DNA from: Acidithiobacillus ferruginosus
Lineage (GTDB): Bacteria; Pseudomonadota; Gammaproteobacteria; Acidithiobacillales; Acidithiobacillaceae
Reading direction: 5' to 3'
Assembly (NCBI RefSeq): GCF_018854495.1
Contig: NZ_JABBDR010000211.1
Location: forward strand, 1-7,271
DNA: 7,271 nucleotides
Part shown: positions 1-6,630 of the stretch, piece by piece
How positions within the stretch are numbered: the stretch's first letter is position 1
How the letters are laid out: every line of letters begins with the position of its first letter
Position numbers and translations under genes: made by a program
Notes under the pieces: model-generated
Database searches by the model: none
What the model saw: the letters and a program-made list of their open reading frames with translations, nothing else
Told to the model about the DNA's origin: nothing

Positions 1-2516
1 GGGGGCGTCTTGCCTTCGTCGGCGGACGACGCCCGGCGTTTGGAAGCGGCGGGCCTTTTTGCCGCGGCGGTCGTCGTTTTGGCTTTCGCCGGTTTTTTGG
101 CGGCAGCCGCCGTGGCTTCCGAGGCCGGTTTTTTGGTCGTTTTCGCGGTCGTTTTGCGGGCGGGCGCGGCCTTCTTGGCCGGAGGCGCGCGCTTTTCGCG
201 GGGCGGCGGCGGGGTGTAGTCGGGCAGCATGGCGGCGATTTCCGCGTCGCTGGCGTTCACCGGGAAGTGAAAAGCACACTCGCTCTGCGGGCAGGCGAGC
301 TGTTCTCCCAGCCGCTTGCCGCTTTTCTCGATCATGATGGGCCAGCCGCAACGCGGACAGGGCCGTGCCACCGGTGGTCCCCAGACGGCGTAGGTGCATT
401 TGGGGTAGGTATTGCAGGAATAAAAAACCTTGCCGTAGCGGCTGCGTTTTTCGACTAGTTCGCCCTCACCGCACTGAGGACAGGTGACGCCCGATGACTT
501 GGGCTGGGTCAGTGGTTCGATATGTTTACATTCCGGATAGCCGCTGCAGGAGATGAAACGGCCATAACGCCCGGTTTTGTACACCAACGGTTTGCCACAA
601 TCGGGGCAATCGCGGCCTACGGGCTCGGCTGGTTCGCGCGGCCCGTCTACCGGGCGGGTATAGTTGCATTCGGGATAACCGGAACAGGCCACGAAACGCC
701 CATGGCGCCCGAGGCGCAGGAATAAGGGCTTGCCACATTGCGGGCAGGCTTCCTCCAGCGCCTCACTGGTCGCTTCGGCGCGGCTGACGTTGGATTTTTC
801 GTCGAGTAACGCGCGGAAGGGGCTCCAGAACGCACTGAGGACGGGTTGCCATTGCTTTTCGCCGCGGGAGACGGCGTCAAGCTCATCTTCCATGCTGGCG
901 GTGAAGCCGTAGTCCACATATCGTTCAAAGTGGTTGGTCAGGAACCGGCCGACCACCCGGCCGAGGTCGGTGGGATGGAATCGGCGCTGCTCGACGGCGA
1001 CGTATTCGCGGTTCTGCAGAGTCTGAATGATGCTGGCGTAGGTGGATGGCCGGCCGATGCCGTGGGCTTCCAGGGTTTTGACCAGGGTGGCGTCGCTGTA
1101 ACGGGGGGGGGGCTCGGTAAAGTGCTGTTCGGGATCGACGCCGAGCACCTGGGGTTCATCGCCGACATCGAGGGGCGGCAGGATGCGGTTGCTCTCATCC
1201 TCGTCGCCGTCGTCCTTGCCTTCCTGATAGACGGCCATGAAGCCGGGAAAGGTCACCGTGGAGCCGTTGGCGCGCAGGGTCCAGTGCGTCCCGGCATCCA
1301 TATCCACGGCGACGAGATCGAGGCGGGCGGGCGCCATCTGGCAGGCGATGCTGCGCTTCCAGACCAGCTCGTACAGGCGCCAAAGATCGCGTTCCAGCAC
1401 CCCCTGGAGGGATTCCGGGGTGCGCGCGACGTCCGTAGGACGGATGGCTTCGTGCGCTTCCTGGGCGTTCTTGGTTTTGGTCTTGTAGCGGCGCGGCGTC
1501 TCGGGGACAAATTCGCTGCCGTAGTAGCCATCGATAAAAGTACGGATAGAGGCAATGGCCTCTTCGGCGAGATTGACGGCATCGGTACGCATATAACTGA
1601 TGAGGCCCACGGTCTCGTTGCCGATATTGACGCCCTCATAAAGCTGTTGGGCAACGCGCATGGTCCGGCTGGCGTTGAAGCCGAGCTTGCGCGACGCTTC
1701 CTGCTGCAGGGTGGAGGTGGTGAAGGGCGCGGCCGGCTGGCGTTGCCGGCTTTTGCGCTCCACTTCCCGGACCCGCAGTGCCTGGCGACCGAGGTCGTCT
1801 TCCATGCCGCTGCGAATGGCCTGGGCCTGGTCACCGTCGGTGATGTCGAACTGTTCGAGCTTTTTATTCTGCCAGTGGGTCAGGCGGCCGGTGAACGCGC
1901 TGCCTGCGTGTTGCAGGCGGCTGGCGATGGTCCAGTATTCGCGGCTGACGAAGGCCTCGATTTCATTTTCGCGCTCACAGATCAGGCGCAGCGCGGCACT
2001 TTGTACCCGTCCCGCGGAGAGCCCCGGACGCACCTTGCGCCAGAGCAGCGGTGACAGGTTGAAGCCCACCAGATAATCGAGGGCGCGGCGCGCCTGCTGG
2101 GCGTTGACCAGATCCATGGCGATTTCGCGGGGATGGGCAATGGCCTCCTGCACGGCTTTTTTGGTAATTTCGTGAAAAACCACGCGTTGCGTCGGCTTGT
2201 CGCCGAGCAGGTGGCGTTCGCGCAAGAGCTCTACCAGGTGCCAGGAGATGGCCTCGCCTTCGCGATCCGGATCGGTGGCGAGCCAAAGTTTATCGGCCCC
2301 GCGCAGGGCCTTGGCGATGGCATCCACATGGCGCTCATTGCGCTCGATGGCGGTGTAGCGCATGGCGAAATCATGCTCCGTGTCCACGGCGCCCTCTTTG
2401 GGCTGCAGATCACGGACATGGCCGTAGGACGCAAGCACCTGAAAATCATCCCCCAGATATTTCTGGATGGTCTTGGCTTTCGCCGGTGATTCTACGATAA
2501 CGAGCTGATGTGCCAT
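1..2516 (-). CDS. topA: DNA topoisomerase I (type IA), 3' end cut off by the window edge
   Basis: Relaxes negatively supercoiled DNA by breaking and passing one strand through a covalent 5'-phosphotyrosine link. At least 838 codons run open from the ATG at 2516 to the left edge with no stop, so the C-terminus is missing. Seen in the translation: the TOPRIM start VIVESPAKAKTI with catalytic Glu9; the acidic metal site D82-P-D84-R-E86; the active-site Tyr308 in ISYMRTD; a PPPRYSDATL segment at 469-478 followed by GIGRPSTYA; and four four-cysteine zinc ribbons (about 591-617, 637-663, 679-707 and 720-747). After residue 768 comes a Pro/Lys/Ala/Thr-rich tail. The E. coli enzyme is 865 residues, so little is likely to be missing. 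The start matches the family N-terminus. It lies 3 bases after the smg stop and has no clear Shine-Dalgarno sequence, so translation probably depends on coupling to smg. A run of ten G (plus strand) lies within the gene at 1103-1112. Confidence 0.97.
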   Translation of the reverse strand, partial: MAHQLVIVESPAKAKTIQKYLGDDFQVLASYGHVRDLQPKEGAVDTEHDFAMRYTAIERNERHVDAIAKALRGADKLWLATDPDREGEAISWHLVELLRERHLLGDKPTQRVVFHEITKKAVQEAIAHPREIAMDLVNAQQARRALDYLVGFNLSPLLWRKVRPGLSAGRVQSAALRLICERENEIEAFVSREYWTIASRLQHAGSAFTGRLTHWQNKKLEQFDITDGDQAQAIRSGMEDDLGRQALRVREVERKSRQRQPAAPFTTSTLQQEASRKLGFNASRTMRVAQQLYEGVNIGNETVGLISYMRTDAVNLAEEAIASIRTFIDGYYGSEFVPETPRRYKTKTKNAQEAHEAIRPTDVARTPESLQGVLERDLWRLYELVWKRSIACQMAPARLDLVAVDMDAGTHWTLRANGSTVTFPGFMAVYQEGKDDGDEDESNRILPPLDVGDEPQVLGVDPEQHFTEPPPRYSDATLVKTLEAHGIGRPSTYASIIQTLQNREYVAVEQRRFHPTDLGRVVGRFLTNHFERYVDYGFTASMEDELDAVSRGEKQWQPVLSAFWSPFRALLDEKSNVSRAEATSEALEEACPQCGKPLFLRLGRHGRFVACSGYPECNYTRPVDGPREPAEPVGRDCPDCGKPLVYKTGRYGRFISCSGYPECKHIEPLTQPKSSGVTCPQCGEGELVEKRSRYGKVFYSCNTYPKCTYAVWGPPVARPCPRCGWPIMIEKSGKRLGEQLACPQSECAFHFPVNASDAEIAAMLPDYTPPPPREKRAPPAKKAAPARKTTAKTTKKPASEATAAAAKKPAKAKTTTAAAKRPAASKRRASSADEGKTP
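88..136. repeat. Two copies of a 13-base direct repeat in the topA tail
   Basis: GCCGGTTTTTTGG occurs at 88-100 and again at 124-136, exactly 36 bases (12 codons) apart and in the same frame, so each copy encodes Lys-Lys-Pro-Ala in the TopA tail. It is part of a low-complexity Lys/Ala/Thr/Pro coding stretch (about 3-212) and probably arose by internal duplication or compositional pressure rather than as a separate element. Confidence 0.8.
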
Positions 2517-2519
2517 AGG

Positions 2520-2957
2520 TCAGTGGAGAATCCGTGCGCCGTTGCTGCCCAGCAGGGCATCGACCCAGAAGGCCTCGGGACCGGGGTCGTTGGCCATCAC
2601 CATGAAGGTCACCCAGTCGAGGGTTTCGAGATCGGTGTCGTCCAGTTCCAGGGCGAGCAGGCGATCGATGATGCGTTCACGCATGGCGCCGTTGATGACG
2701 CCAAGCCTCTCCCAGTCGTGTAACTGCCCGCGGGCGGCCACCGAAAGATTTTGCTGTTCGTAGGGATGGTAGGCGCGCAGAGAGCGGGGGCTGGTCACCT
2801 CCTGTTCCTCTACCGCAAAGCCTTCCATCCAGTCGAGGGCACGCTGAATATCGCCGTCGGCAAAACCGACGGCGCGCAAATGGTCTTCAACCATGTCGTC
2901 GTCTTCTTCGTCGAGATGGTCGAGCAAATAACTGATGATGTCTATGACGTCTTCCAT
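2520..2957 (-). CDS. smg: Smg family protein (DUF494)
   Basis: A 145-residue protein of the Smg/DUF494 family, whose molecular function is not established; members are small cytoplasmic proteins usually encoded next to dprA. It resembles E. coli Smg in overall plan: an N-terminal amphipathic segment starting MEDVIDIISYLLDHL; a strongly acidic stretch at residues 16-25; a GF-x-x-x-DI-x-x-AL-x-W-x-E pattern at about 31-45; a central R-x-Y-x-P-x-E motif at 61-67; an acidic LELDDTDLETLDWV segment at 103-116; and a short C-terminus ending in LH, as in E. coli. No signal peptide or membrane segment is visible. The gene starts 9 bases after the dprA stop, with a weak AAGG close to the ATG, and ends 3 bases before the topA start, so it sits in a tight dprA-smg-topA transcript. 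Family assignment is secure; any role in transformation or supercoiling is only inferred from position. Confidence 0.93.
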   Translation of the reverse strand: MEDVIDIISYLLDHLDEEDDDMVEDHLRAVGFADGDIQRALDWMEGFAVEEQEVTSPRSLRAYHPYEQQNLSVAARGQLHDWERLGVINGAMRERIIDRLLALELDDTDLETLDWVTFMVMANDPGPEAFWVDALLGSNGARILH

Positions 2958-2966
2958 ACCTTGGCC

Positions 2967-4064
2967 CTAGGAAGCAGGTGGGAGGCGACAGAAACGGCCG
3001 CCGGGACAGGCCGCGAGGTAACCTTGTAATTCCATGTCCAAGAGGATGGCCGAAAGCTCGGTCAGCGTCAATCCGCAGCGGTTGGCGATCTGTTCCGGGG
3101 CGAGGGGGTCGAAGCCCATGGCAGCCCAGACTCTGGCCTGGGCCGGATCTTCGGGCTGCCAGTCTGCAGCGGGTGCCATCGCCTGACCGTCCCGCAACAC
3201 GGCGTACAGGGGACCGAGTTCGCTGAGCACGTCCTCGGCACTCTCGACCAGTTTGGCGCCGTCGCGGATGAGGCGGTGCGGGCCGCGCGACAGCGGCGAG
3301 TGGATGGAGCCGGGGATGGCAAAAACTTCGCGGCCCTGCTCCATCGCCAGCCGGGCGGTAATCAGTGAGCCGCTGCCCTCGGCGGCTTCGACCACCAGTA
3401 CACCCAGGCTGAGGCCGCTGATGATGCGGTTGCGGCGGGGGAAGAGGCCACTGCGCGGGCCGGTATCGGGGGGCTGTTCGCTGAGGATGAGGCCTTGTCC
3501 GGCAATCTGGCGGGCAAGCTGCAGGTGGTTGCGTGGGTAGATGAGATCGGCGCCGGTACCGAGCACGGCGACGGTGCCGCTGTTCAGCGCGCCGCGATGG
3601 GCGGCGGCATCGATGCCGAGGGCCAGACCGCTGCTGATGATCAGGCCCGCCTCGCCCAGATTTCTGGCGAAGGCTTCGGCGGTCGCGACACCGCTCGCGG
3701 TGGGGCTGCGGCTGCCGACGATCGCCAGCATGGCCTGGTTCAGGCAGGCGCGCTGTCCGCGTAAATAGAGCAGCAGGGGCGGGTCGGAGATATGGCGTAG
3801 CAAAGGCGGGTAGTCGCCGTCCGTCCAGCGACAGAGGTCGGTATCGGGACTTTCCAGCCAGCGCCGGTCTGCGGGCGTGAGAACGTCCTCGGGCGCCTTC
3901 TGCAGAGCGGCGATTTGCGCCGCCTGCAAACCAAGGTCCTGCAGGGCGCCGGCACCGGTTTGAAAACAGCGATCCGCCGCGCCAAAGCGCTCCAGAAGGG
4001 CGCGTTGGCGGATCGGGCCGAGGCCGGGGATCCGACCGAGGGCGAGCCAGGCCCGGTCGGTCAC
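2967..4064 (-). CDS. dprA: DNA processing protein DprA/Smf
   Basis: In naturally transformable bacteria DprA binds incoming single-stranded DNA in the cytoplasm and loads RecA on it. The 365-residue protein has the usual three parts: a helix-hairpin-helix-like N-terminal region (RIPGLGPIRQRALLERFG, 11-28); a Rossmann-fold core (about 75-290) with VGSR at 116-119, SGLALGIDAAAHRGAL at 145-160, FPRRNRIISGLS at 208-219, GSLITA at 232-237 and PGSIHSPLSRGPHRLIRDGA at 251-270; and a C-terminal winged-helix domain (about 305-365) of the kind seen in full-length family members. The start is GTG. It overlaps the stop of the upstream LysM gene as GTGA, which makes coupling likely, and smg follows 9 bases downstream. 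DprA homologues also occur in species not known to be transformable, so the gene alone does not prove competence. All core motifs are intact and no frameshift is seen. Confidence 0.97.
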   Translation of the reverse strand: MTDRAWLALGRIPGLGPIRQRALLERFGAADRCFQTGAGALQDLGLQAAQIAALQKAPEDVLTPADRRWLESPDTDLCRWTDGDYPPLLRHISDPPLLLYLRGQRACLNQAMLAIVGSRSPTASGVATAEAFARNLGEAGLIISSGLALGIDAAAHRGALNSGTVAVLGTGADLIYPRNHLQLARQIAGQGLILSEQPPDTGPRSGLFPRRNRIISGLSLGVLVVEAAEGSGSLITARLAMEQGREVFAIPGSIHSPLSRGPHRLIRDGAKLVESAEDVLSELGPLYAVLRDGQAMAPAADWQPEDPAQARVWAAMGFDPLAPEQIANRCGLTLTELSAILLDMELQGYLAACPGGRFCRLPPAS

Positions 4065-5110
4065 CCGTTTCCTGCGGAGCTGTCGCTGGTCGATACGGGA
4101 CTCGGACTAGCCAGATGGTCACCTACCTGGATGCCACGCGTCGCCGTGGTAATCACAGCGTAGGAGACGGTGGGGAAGACCCGGAATAGCATCACACTAC
4201 CCACCTTCTGCGGTGGCAGGGCAAAGGCTTTGCCGGTCACGGTATTTTTCGTCGTTTCCGCGGCCCTTTTGATCTGTAGTACATTGCCGTCGCGCAGACC
4301 GTCTTCCCGGCCCTGATCCACGATAACCACCTGACCCGCCATGAGTTCGGGATAGTCACTCATCTTGGCGATGATGTCAGCGTGCACCGGGTGGGAGGGG
4401 GCGCTGGGGAAGTAGTGGGGTACAACGCTCTTCGTGGTGGGTATCAGTCGGTCGCCCAGAGAGATTTCCTTCAGGGCGCTGGTGATTTCCATGGCGGCGT
4501 GGGCGCCATTGCGACGCACGACGGCGCTGCCCAGATCGTGGAGCGCATAACCGACGGCATTTTTGCGGCCGGGGCGATAGAGTTCCGGCCCGAGGGCGAC
4601 AATCTGGTAATGGGCACCAACGGGCGCATGTGCCAGGCCGGAGGCATAGAGTTTGTCGCCGACCGTGTAGACGATATGCTCACTGGCGCTGGCTGCGAGA
4701 TAAGGCAGGCGGTCATAAGCCTTCTTGCTGGCGATGACCCCGGGGGTGCCGAGAAAAGGCATGACCTCGCCGCGTGCGACCGTGGGCAGGGGCTCTGCGG
4801 TCATCCGGGGATGCAGTGCGATCACCCGGAGTTCCGGCTGGCCGCCCGGCCCGCGGATGATCACGACGCGGTCGCCCGGATAAATCAGGTTGGGGTTTTT
4901 GATGTAGGCATTCCGGTGCCATAGCCGCGGCCATTCCCAAGGGTTGTGGAGAAAATGTGCGGCAATACCCCAGAGGGTATCTCCGCGTTTGACGGTGTAG
5001 CTGTGCGCGCTGCGCAATAGTGTGCCGGACGGCGCAGCCTGCGCCATTACCGGGGCCATGGCGCCGAGGCCGAGACAAAATAGGGTGTTGCGCCAGATGT
5101 TCTTCTGCAT
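4061..5110 (-). CDS. tsaP: Secreted LysM-domain protein, probable TsaP (type IV pilus secretin-associated)
   Basis: A 349-residue exported protein that probably binds peptidoglycan. Seen: a signal peptide with basic K3 and R7, a hydrophobic core at 9-23 and a likely signal peptidase I site at AQA-AP (25/26); a LysM domain at 38-84 ([13 protein letters not shown], then [25 protein letters not shown]); a middle region without recognised motif; and a C-terminal segment (about 255-335) with [38 protein letters not shown] and VGDHL. This plan of LysM plus FlgT-like C-terminus, the length, and the position between def and dprA match TsaP of Pseudomonas aeruginosa (PA0020), which anchors the PilQ secretin to the cell wall. 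I choose the ATG at 5110 because GGAG lies 7 bases upstream and it gives a complete signal peptide; the open frame continues to 5269 but that would run into def. The stop overlaps the dprA start by four bases. LysM and export are sure; the TsaP role is inferred from architecture and gene order. Confidence 0.85.
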   Translation of the reverse strand: MQKNIWRNTLFCLGLGAMAPVMAQAAPSGTLLRSAHSYTVKRGDTLWGIAAHFLHNPWEWPRLWHRNAYIKNPNLIYPGDRVVIIRGPGGQPELRVIALHPRMTAEPLPTVARGEVMPFLGTPGVIASKKAYDRLPYLAASASEHIVYTVGDKLYASGLAHAPVGAHYQIVALGPELYRPGRKNAVGYALHDLGSAVVRRNGAHAAMEITSALKEISLGDRLIPTTKSVVPHYFPSAPSHPVHADIIAKMSDYPELMAGQVVIVDQGREDGLRDGNVLQIKRAAETTKNTVTGKAFALPPQKVGSVMLFRVFPTVSYAVITTATRGIQVGDHLASPSPVSTSDSSAGNG

Positions 5111-5192
5111 GAATGATCTCCGCCGGACTTCCGCAGGGCATAGTATTAGTTCAAGATACGATTTTTGCCGGATTGCAATAATTGGTGACGAA
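5111..5192. promoter_or_regulatory. Divergent intergenic region, presumed promoters of both operons
   Basis: These 82 bases are the only gap between the two diverging operons and should hold the leftward tsaP-dprA-smg-topA and rightward def-fmt-rsmB promoters. The part from about 5140 to 5183 is visibly richer in A and T than the flanking genes. On the plus strand AATAAT at 5177-5182 resembles a -10 box but has no good -35 at normal distance. On the minus strand TACTAT (5145-5140) and TATCTT (5158-5153) are weak -10 candidates; TTGCAA (5178-5173) precedes the latter by only 14 bases. A perfect 8-base palindrome ATTGCAAT (5172-5179) and the adjoining CAAT-A-ATTG (5176-5184) could be an operator or chance. 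The region's role is inferred from layout; individual boxes are uncertain. Confidence 0.5.
5118..5121 (-). promoter_or_regulatory. Ribosome binding site of the LysM/tsaP gene
   Basis: On the minus strand GGAG lies 7 bases before the ATG at 5110. It decides the start, since the frame is open for another 53 codons upstream; the longer form would have no signal peptide at its N-terminus and would overlap def. Confidence 0.75.
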
Positions 5193-5696
5193 ATGCCCCT
5201 TTTGAAGATACTGGAGTTTCCTGACGCACGCCTCAAGGACGTGGCTCGGCCCATAGCCAGGGTGGACAAACAGATTCAGCAGCTTGCCGACGATATGGCG
5301 GAGACCATGTATGATGCCCCGGGCATCGGTCTGGCCGCGCCGCAGGTGGCCGCTGGTCACCGGCTGATTGTCGTGGATGTTTCGGAAAATCGCAACGATC
5401 TGCTGACCCTGCTGAATCCGGAAATCATTGCGCGCACCGGTGAGGAAGAGATGAAGGAGGGTTGTCTGTCGGTGCCGGGGGTGCTGGAAACGGTGCGCCG
5501 CGCCGAAAAGGTGACGGTGCGCGCCACGACGGTACAGGGCAAAACCGTTGAATTGGAGGCCGATGGTCTGCTGGCGGTTTGCCTGCAGCACGAGATCGAC
5601 CATCTCGACGGCACCCTGTTCGTCGATCATCTGTCCCGCCTCAAGCAAAGTCTGATTCGCCGTAAGGCGGAAAAAAGGGTGCGGCTCGGTGACTGA
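5193..5696 (+). CDS. def: Peptide deformylase
   Basis: Removes the formyl group from the N-terminal formyl-methionine of nascent proteins in the cytoplasm; a metalloenzyme using Fe2+ or a similar metal. The 167-residue protein has all three deformylase motifs: GIGLAAPQ at 44-51, EGCLS at 89-93 and HEIDH at 133-137. Cys91, His133 and His137 are the metal ligands and Glu134 the catalytic acid/base. Length is that of type I deformylases (about 170 residues). I choose the ATG at 5193 because the protein then begins with the family-typical [14 protein letters not shown], and GGTGA sits just upstream at 5184-5188; the frame is open back to 5022, but that extension lies inside the opposite tsaP gene. 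It is the first gene of the rightward operon, and its end overlaps the fmt start by 8 bases. Confidence 0.98.
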   Translation: MPLLKILEFPDARLKDVARPIARVDKQIQQLADDMAETMYDAPGIGLAAPQVAAGHRLIVVDVSENRNDLLTLLNPEIIARTGEEEMKEGCLSVPGVLETVRRAEKVTVRATTVQGKTVELEADGLLAVCLQHEIDHLDGTLFVDHLSRLKQSLIRRKAEKRVRLGD

Positions 5697-6630
5697 AAAA
5701 CAGCGCATTGTTTTTGCCGGAACGCCGGAGTTCGCACGCATCACCCTCGCCGAACTGCGGCAAGGACCGGAAGCCATCGTCGGAGTGTTTACACAGCCGG
5801 ATCGTCCGGCGGGCCGAGGGCGGGCGCTGCAAGCCAGCCCGGTCAAGCAGGAGGCTCTGGCTGCGGGCATTCCTGTTTTTCAGCCGGAATCCTGTAAAAC
5901 GGGCGAGGCCCTGGAATTGCTCCGGAGCCTGGCGCCGGATCTGCTGATTGTCGTGGCCTACGGTCAGATTCTTCCCCAGGCGATACTGGCCCTGCCGACG
6001 CGCGGCGCCATCAATGTGCATGCCAGCCTTCTGCCGGCCTGGCGCGGCGCGGCGCCTATCGCCCGGGCCATCGCGGCGGGCGACAAAGAAAGCGGTGTCG
6101 CCATCATGCAGATGGAAGCCGGGCTCGACTCCGGCCCGGTGCTATGGGAGGAGCGCGTGCCCATCGCACCTGACGACACGGCGGCCAGCCTGCACGATCG
6201 TTTGGCACGGCTGGGTGGCAAGGCATTGCGTCACGTCCTGGACGATCTCTGGGCGGAGCAGCTCAAACCCGTACCTCAGGACCCCGCGCTGGTGACCTAT
6301 GCCCGCAAGCTGAACAAGGAGGAGGCGCTGCTCGACTGGCGGCTTCCCGCAACGACGCTGGAGCGTCTGGTGCGGGCGTTCAATCCCAGTCCGGTCGCCC
6401 ATACGCTTTTTCGCGACAAGGGCCTGCGGGTCTGGCAGACGCGGGTGCTGGGCGGCGGAGGTGATCAGGCGCCCGGCCGTATCAGCGCCGTGGAAAAGGA
6501 CGGGGTGGTGGTGACCTGTGGTGAGGATCGATTGCAGTTGCTGGCGGTTCAGCCTGCAGGCAAGGGCGTGCTCAGTGGCAGTGATTTCGCCCGCGGATAT
6601 CGCCCGCAGGTCGGTGAAGTGCTGGGATGA
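5689..6630 (+). CDS. fmt: Methionyl-tRNA formyltransferase
   Basis: Transfers a formyl group from 10-formyltetrahydrofolate to the amino group of methionine on initiator tRNA, the reaction that Def later reverses on proteins. The 313 residues match the family length (E. coli 314). Seen: the N-terminal Rossmann start [10 protein letters not shown] (7-16); the [10 protein letters not shown] loop (36-45) that in E. coli Fmt belongs to the tRNA-binding insertion; the catalytic core [16 protein letters not shown] (109-124) with Asn109 and His111; Asp147 in GLDSGP (145-150); and a C-terminal domain from about residue 205 ([13 protein letters not shown]). The start is GTG, inside the end of def in another frame; AAGGG at 5675-5679 is 9 bases upstream. 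No in-frame ATG or better start lies nearby that keeps the N-terminal strand. The stop overlaps the rsmB start as ATGA. Confidence 0.98.
   Translation: MTEKQRIVFAGTPEFARITLAELRQGPEAIVGVFTQPDRPAGRGRALQASPVKQEALAAGIPVFQPESCKTGEALELLRSLAPDLLIVVAYGQILPQAILALPTRGAINVHASLLPAWRGAAPIARAIAAGDKESGVAIMQMEAGLDSGPVLWEERVPIAPDDTAASLHDRLARLGGKALRHVLDDLWAEQLKPVPQDPALVTYARKLNKEEALLDWRLPATTLERLVRAFNPSPVAHTLFRDKGLRVWQTRVLGGGGDQAPGRISAVEKDGVVVTCGEDRLQLLAVQPAGKGVLSGSDFARGYRPQVGEVLG

Noticed and set aside
846..2054. Plus-strand open frame of 402 codons opposite topA
   Set aside because: It starts at TTG, lies wholly antisense to topA with codon boundaries in register, and has no recognisable motifs or ribosome binding site. 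It is open because topA seldom uses TTA, CTA and TCA codons, as expected in GC-rich DNA.
2887..4122. Minus-strand open frame of 411 codons, longer than dprA itself
   Set aside because: It is a different frame over dprA and the smg start; the translation is Arg/Pro-rich low-complexity typical of a shifted GC-rich gene, while the dprA frame has all family motifs.
4382..4924. Plus-strand open frame of 180 codons opposite the LysM gene
   Set aside because: Antisense shadow; no motif, no ribosome binding site, and the minus-strand frame codes a recognisable LysM protein.
5030..5110. Possible lipoprotein signal in the LysM protein (Cys12)
   Set aside because: The residues before Cys12 are Thr-Leu-Phe, which does not fit a lipobox (small residue needed before Cys), and an ordinary AQA cleavage site follows.
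5022..5192. N-terminal extension of def upstream of 5193
   Set aside because: The frame is open but overlaps the opposite LysM gene, and the family length and N-terminal sequence fit the ATG at 5193.
5111..5269. N-terminal extension of the LysM gene up to 5269
   Set aside because: It would bury the signal peptide and run across the intergenic region into def; the ATG at 5110 has a proper ribosome binding site.
5151..5870. Minus-strand open frame of 239 codons opposite def and fmt
   Set aside because: Antisense shadow of two well-supported enzymes, with no motifs of its own.
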